From Phycisphaera mikurensis (GTDB lineage Bacteria; Planctomycetota; B15-G4; JADJEK01): a stretch of 36,441 nt of DNA. The DNA lies in the NCBI GenBank assembly GCA_020723465.1, contig DYIW01000015.1, positions 1 to 36,441 of the forward strand. The letters are read 5' to 3'. Each line of letters begins with the position of its first letter. The first letter of the stretch is position 1. Shown here one piece after another: positions 33,690 through 36,441 of the stretch. Below the pieces are notes generated by a model. It was given only the letters and a program-made list of their open reading frames with translations. It made no database searches and was not told where the DNA came from. A program made the translations under genes and the position numbers.

Positions 33690-35027
33690 ATGCGCAAGCC
33701 GCTTCCGCCACCGTGGGACCGCTTCGTCCCGTTTGCCCAGAAGATCCTCGTCTGGGCGCTGGTGTTCGGGATCCTCTGGTTCCTGCGCCCGTTCTTCTTC
33801 CTCGTCTTCCTCACCTTCGTCTTCGGCTACGTGATGCAGCACGTGGTGGCGCGCCTGGAACGCACCATCAAGGCGCGCTGGGCGCGCGTGATCGTCGTCT
33901 TCCTGGCGCTCCTCGGCATCATCGTCAGTGTCGGCCTGTGGATCGGCCCCGGCCTGGCCCAGCAGGCCAAGGACTTCGCGGGCGCCGTGCGGAAGAACGT
34001 GGGCGTGCTCGACGACGAGCTGGAGAAGCTGCGCAGCGAGTCGGAGACCCTGAGGAGCATCCTTCCTCCCGACCTGAGGACCGGGGACATCCTGCGCGAG
34101 GTGTTCGACCTCGGCCCGAGCGGGACGAGCCACGGCCGGACGGAGACGGACGCGGAGGGGCAGGAATCGCGGCTGGCACGGAGCCTCGGGACCGCGAGCG
34201 AGGGGCTGGCGGCGGCCACGGAGCGCCTGGCCACGCTCGCCGAGCGCGCGCCGGCCCCGGATGACGAGCTGAAGAGCGTCGCCGGCAGCCTGGCCGGGGC
34301 CAGCTCCGATTTGGCGCAGGCGGCGCGCGAGCTGGCCGCGACCGGCGCACCGGCCACCGGCGCCAAGGAGAGCGAGATGTGGCGCGGCCTGCTGCAGCGC
34401 ATCATCGCCCTGGCCGGACAATCGCTCACCTACGGCTCGGCCTTCCTGCTGTCGCTGCTGTTCTCCTTCCTCATCGTCCTCGACTTCCCCAACCTGGCGC
34501 GCGGCGCACGGCACCTGCACGACACGCGCCTGCAGTTCGTCTACGACGAGATCAGCGACTCGGTCTTCCACTTCGGCCGCGTGCTCGGCCAGGCGCTGGA
34601 AGCCCAGCTCATCATCGCGCTGCTCAACACGGCCTTCACCGCCGTGGGCCTGTCGCTCATGGGCCTCCCGAACCTCGCCTTCCTGTCGACCATCGTCTTC
34701 GTGTGCAGCTTCATCCCGGTGGCCGGCGTCTTCATGTCGAGCGTGCCCATCTGTCTGACGGCGCTGACCGTGGACGGGCTCGGGCTGGCGCTCTGGGCCG
34801 TCCTCTTCATCACGCTCATCCACATGATCGAGGCGTACATCCTCAATCCGCGGATCTACGGCGCGCACCTGCGCATGAACCCGGTGCTGGTGCTGGCCAT
34901 CCTGGTCATCAGCCACCACCTGTTCGGCATGTGGGGGCTGATCCTGGGCGTGCCCGTGGTCAACTACGCGGTCAAGCACGTGATCCAGGGGAAGGAGGAC
35001 GGCAAGGGCCTGGAGGCGGCTGCTTGA
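33690..35027 (+). CDS. AI-2E family transporter / PerM-like permease
   Basis: 445 aa; 'FGILWFLRPFFFLVFLTFVFGYVMQHVVARLER', 'LPNLAFLSTIVFVCSFIPVAGVFMSSVPICLTAL', 'LFITLIHMIEAYILNPRIYGAHLRMNPVLVLAILVISHHLFGMWGLILGVPVVNYAVKHVI' are characteristic of the family. Confidence 0.93.
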   Translation: MRKPLPPPWDRFVPFAQKILVWALVFGILWFLRPFFFLVFLTFVFGYVMQHVVARLERTIKARWARVIVVFLALLGIIVSVGLWIGPGLAQQAKDFAGAVRKNVGVLDDELEKLRSESETLRSILPPDLRTGDILREVFDLGPSGTSHGRTETDAEGQESRLARSLGTASEGLAAATERLATLAERAPAPDDELKSVAGSLAGASSDLAQAARELAATGAPATGAKESEMWRGLLQRIIALAGQSLTYGSAFLLSLLFSFLIVLDFPNLARGARHLHDTRLQFVYDEISDSVFHFGRVLGQALEAQLIIALLNTAFTAVGLSLMGLPNLAFLSTIVFVCSFIPVAGVFMSSVPICLTALTVDGLGLALWAVLFITLIHMIEAYILNPRIYGAHLRMNPVLVLAILVISHHLFGMWGLILGVPVVNYAVKHVIQGKEDGKGLEAAA

Positions 35028-36388
35028 AGTCCTGGCTGCTCGCGGCCGGCGCGGCGCTCGGGGCCGCGTGCCCGGGAGGGAGCGCGGCGGCGCCGGCCGG
35101 CGAGCCGCGGCCGCTGGTGGTGGGGATCCTGGTAGAGGACGGCGTGTGCGCCGCGGAGGTGAGCATGCCGTTCGACCTGCTGCGGGCCGCGGCGCGCCAC
35201 GCGCGGCCGGGCATGCAGGTGCTGCTCGTCGCCGCGGGGACGGCGCCGGTGACCAGCGACGCCGGCCTGCGCTTCCTGCCGGATGAGACCTGCTCCAGCG
35301 CGCCGGAGATCGACGCGCTGCTGGTGCCCGGTGTGCGGCAGGAGGCCGAAAGCGCGGGCGGCGCGGCAATCACCGCCTTCCTGCGCGAGAGGGCGCCGCG
35401 CGCGCGCTTCCTGGTCGGGCTCGGCCGCGGCGCCTTCGCGCTGGCGCGCGCCGGCCTGCTCGACGGCCGCGCCTGCGTCACGGCGCCCGAGGCCGCGCCG
35501 GAGCTGCGCCGCCGATGCGCGGGCGCCCGCGTGCTGGACGGCGTGTCGCTCGCGCTCGACGGCCCGCTCATTACCTGCGCCGGCGGAGCGCGCTCGCACG
35601 AGGCGGCGCTCTACCTGATCGAGCGCTGCTTCGGCGAGCTGCCGGCGATCGCCGTAGGAAGCGAGTTCGGCCTCGACTGGTGCCTGGAGCGCGTGCGCTG
35701 CTACGACGCCGCCGCGCGCGCCGGGCGCGGCTACGAGGCGGGCGAGCGCATCGACCCGGAGGTGACGGTGGAAGACGAGCAGGGCGCCCGCGTGCGGCTG
35801 CTCGACCTCGCCTCCGCAAGGGACCGGGTGATCGTGCTCTTCCTGTTCGGCGGCGGCGAGCACGAGGCCAAGCTGCGCCGCGGCGGCCTGTGGTGCGACG
35901 ATTCGATGAACGAGATGCCGCTCCTGCGCCACGCGCAGGCGCGCTTCGCCGCGGAGCCGGTGGCGTTCCTGCCGGTCGCCTGCCCGCCGCTCTTCGACGA
36001 GGAGAAGTGCGGCTTTCCCAAGGGAGCGTTCCGGCCGGATTCCCCGCAGCTTGCCGAGGCACGGCAGCAGTTCGTCGCGTCCACGGAAGCCGCGGTCGCC
36101 TCCGGCGTGATCCCATTCCCGCGGGTCTACTACGATCCCACCTTCAAGCTGGCGCGCGACGTGGGGGAGAGTCCGCCGCCGGACGAGGAGCCGTGGGTCG
36201 GCCGCTTCCGCGCGCGCGGCGAGTACCAGGAGTACGGCCTGCCGGCGCTCTGGCTCCTCTCCCGCGACGGCACGGTGCTGGTGCCGCCGCTCCGGGGCAA
36301 CGCCTACGAGAAGAACGCCGTGCTGCACTACGGGGACCGCGAGCTGGACGAGGCGATCCGCACTGCACTCGAGCTGACCGCGAAGTAG
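35024..36388 (+). CDS. Fusion of DJ-1/PfpI-like domain and thioredoxin-like/redoxin domain, secreted
   Basis: TTG start at 35024 in a TTGA overlap with the permease stop, in frame to 36388 (part of ORF 34379..36388). N-half 'PLVVGILVEDGVCAAEVSMPFDLLRAA...FLVGLGRGAFALARAGLLDGRACVTAPEAAPELRRRCAG...LITCAGGARSHEAALYLIERCFG' is DJ-1/PfpI-like. C-half 'VTVEDEQGARVRLLDLASARDRVIVLFLFGGGEHEAKLRRGGLWCDDSMNEMPLLRHAQARFA...YGLPALWLLSRDGTVLVPPL' is redoxin-like. Confidence 0.75.
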   Translation: MKSWLLAAGAALGAACPGGSAAAPAGEPRPLVVGILVEDGVCAAEVSMPFDLLRAAARHARPGMQVLLVAAGTAPVTSDAGLRFLPDETCSSAPEIDALLVPGVRQEAESAGGAAITAFLRERAPRARFLVGLGRGAFALARAGLLDGRACVTAPEAAPELRRRCAGARVLDGVSLALDGPLITCAGGARSHEAALYLIERCFGELPAIAVGSEFGLDWCLERVRCYDAAARAGRGYEAGERIDPEVTVEDEQGARVRLLDLASARDRVIVLFLFGGGEHEAKLRRGGLWCDDSMNEMPLLRHAQARFAAEPVAFLPVACPPLFDEEKCGFPKGAFRPDSPQLAEARQQFVASTEAAVASGVIPFPRVYYDPTFKLARDVGESPPPDEEPWVGRFRARGEYQEYGLPALWLLSRDGTVLVPPLRGNAYEKNAVLHYGDRELDEAIRTALELTAK

Positions 36389-36396
36389 GGGAGAGC

Positions 36397-36422
36397 GGCC
36401 GGCGCGCCACGCTCAGCCGGCC
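36397..36422. terminator. Inverted repeat, possible transcription terminator hairpin
   Basis: GGCCGGC (36397-36403) - 12 nt - GCCGGCC (36416-36422), just after the 36388 stop; no T-tract visible. Confidence 0.3.
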
Positions 36423-36441
36423 GGGCGAAAGCCGGCGGCCA

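Noticed and set aside
32563-33711. N-terminal ~380 aa of the minus ORF 31843..33711
   Set aside because: Antisense to DAHP synthase and low-complexity; the FHA protein starts at 32562 or 32550.
32967-35369. 800-aa minus ORF opposite DAHP synthase and the permease
   Set aside because: Shadow ORF with repetitive Arg/Ala/Glu/His composition; conflicts with two clear genes.
1-36441. CRISPR arrays, tRNA/rRNA genes, transposases or integrases
   Set aside because: No regularly spaced repeats, tRNA-like cloverleaf/TTCRANNC context, rRNA sequence or DDE/recombinase motif noticed in the translations; absence judged by eye only.

Overview
The window is a 36.4 kb high-GC bacterial chromosomal segment with about 23 supportable protein-coding genes. 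I found no rRNA, tRNA or CRISPR array. From left to right: (1) the N-terminal part of a response-regulator-like PEP/pyruvate-binding family protein, running off the left edge; a GT4 glycosyltransferase overlapping a Gfo/Idh/MocA-SDR fusion enzyme; proline dehydrogenase; a multi-TM/spermidine-synthase-like/TPR protein; and a matrixin-type metalloprotease. (2) A ~9.4 kb type I restriction-modification island on the minus strand, in transcription order hsdM, an Mrr-like nuclease with a possible PUA/EVE-type N-domain, hsdS, a Schlafen/AlbA_2-HATPase protein, then hsdR. The first four genes are coupled by 4-bp start/stop overlaps. (3) An HPt gene plus an HDOD-REC-GGDEF signalling gene, a small lipoprotein and a thermolysin-like (HEYTH) metalloprotease. 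(4) A plus-strand polysaccharide cluster with a flippase, three GT4 glycosyltransferases and a polytopic membrane protein. (5) An FHA-TM protein, a short DAHP synthase, an AI-2E-type permease, and a DJ-1-like/redoxin fusion. The most unusual signal is non-coding: a divergent ~240-bp direct repeat at 19466-19706 and 25381-25620. Both copies keep an 11-bp hairpin with one compensatory base-pair change, a 4-unit 7-bp tandem array, and a near-identical 33-nt 3' tail. This is a candidate undescribed structured RNA or repeat family. A second non-coding signal is a 12-bp tandem plus inverted repeat in the gap upstream of hsdR. All family assignments come from reading motifs, with no database search.
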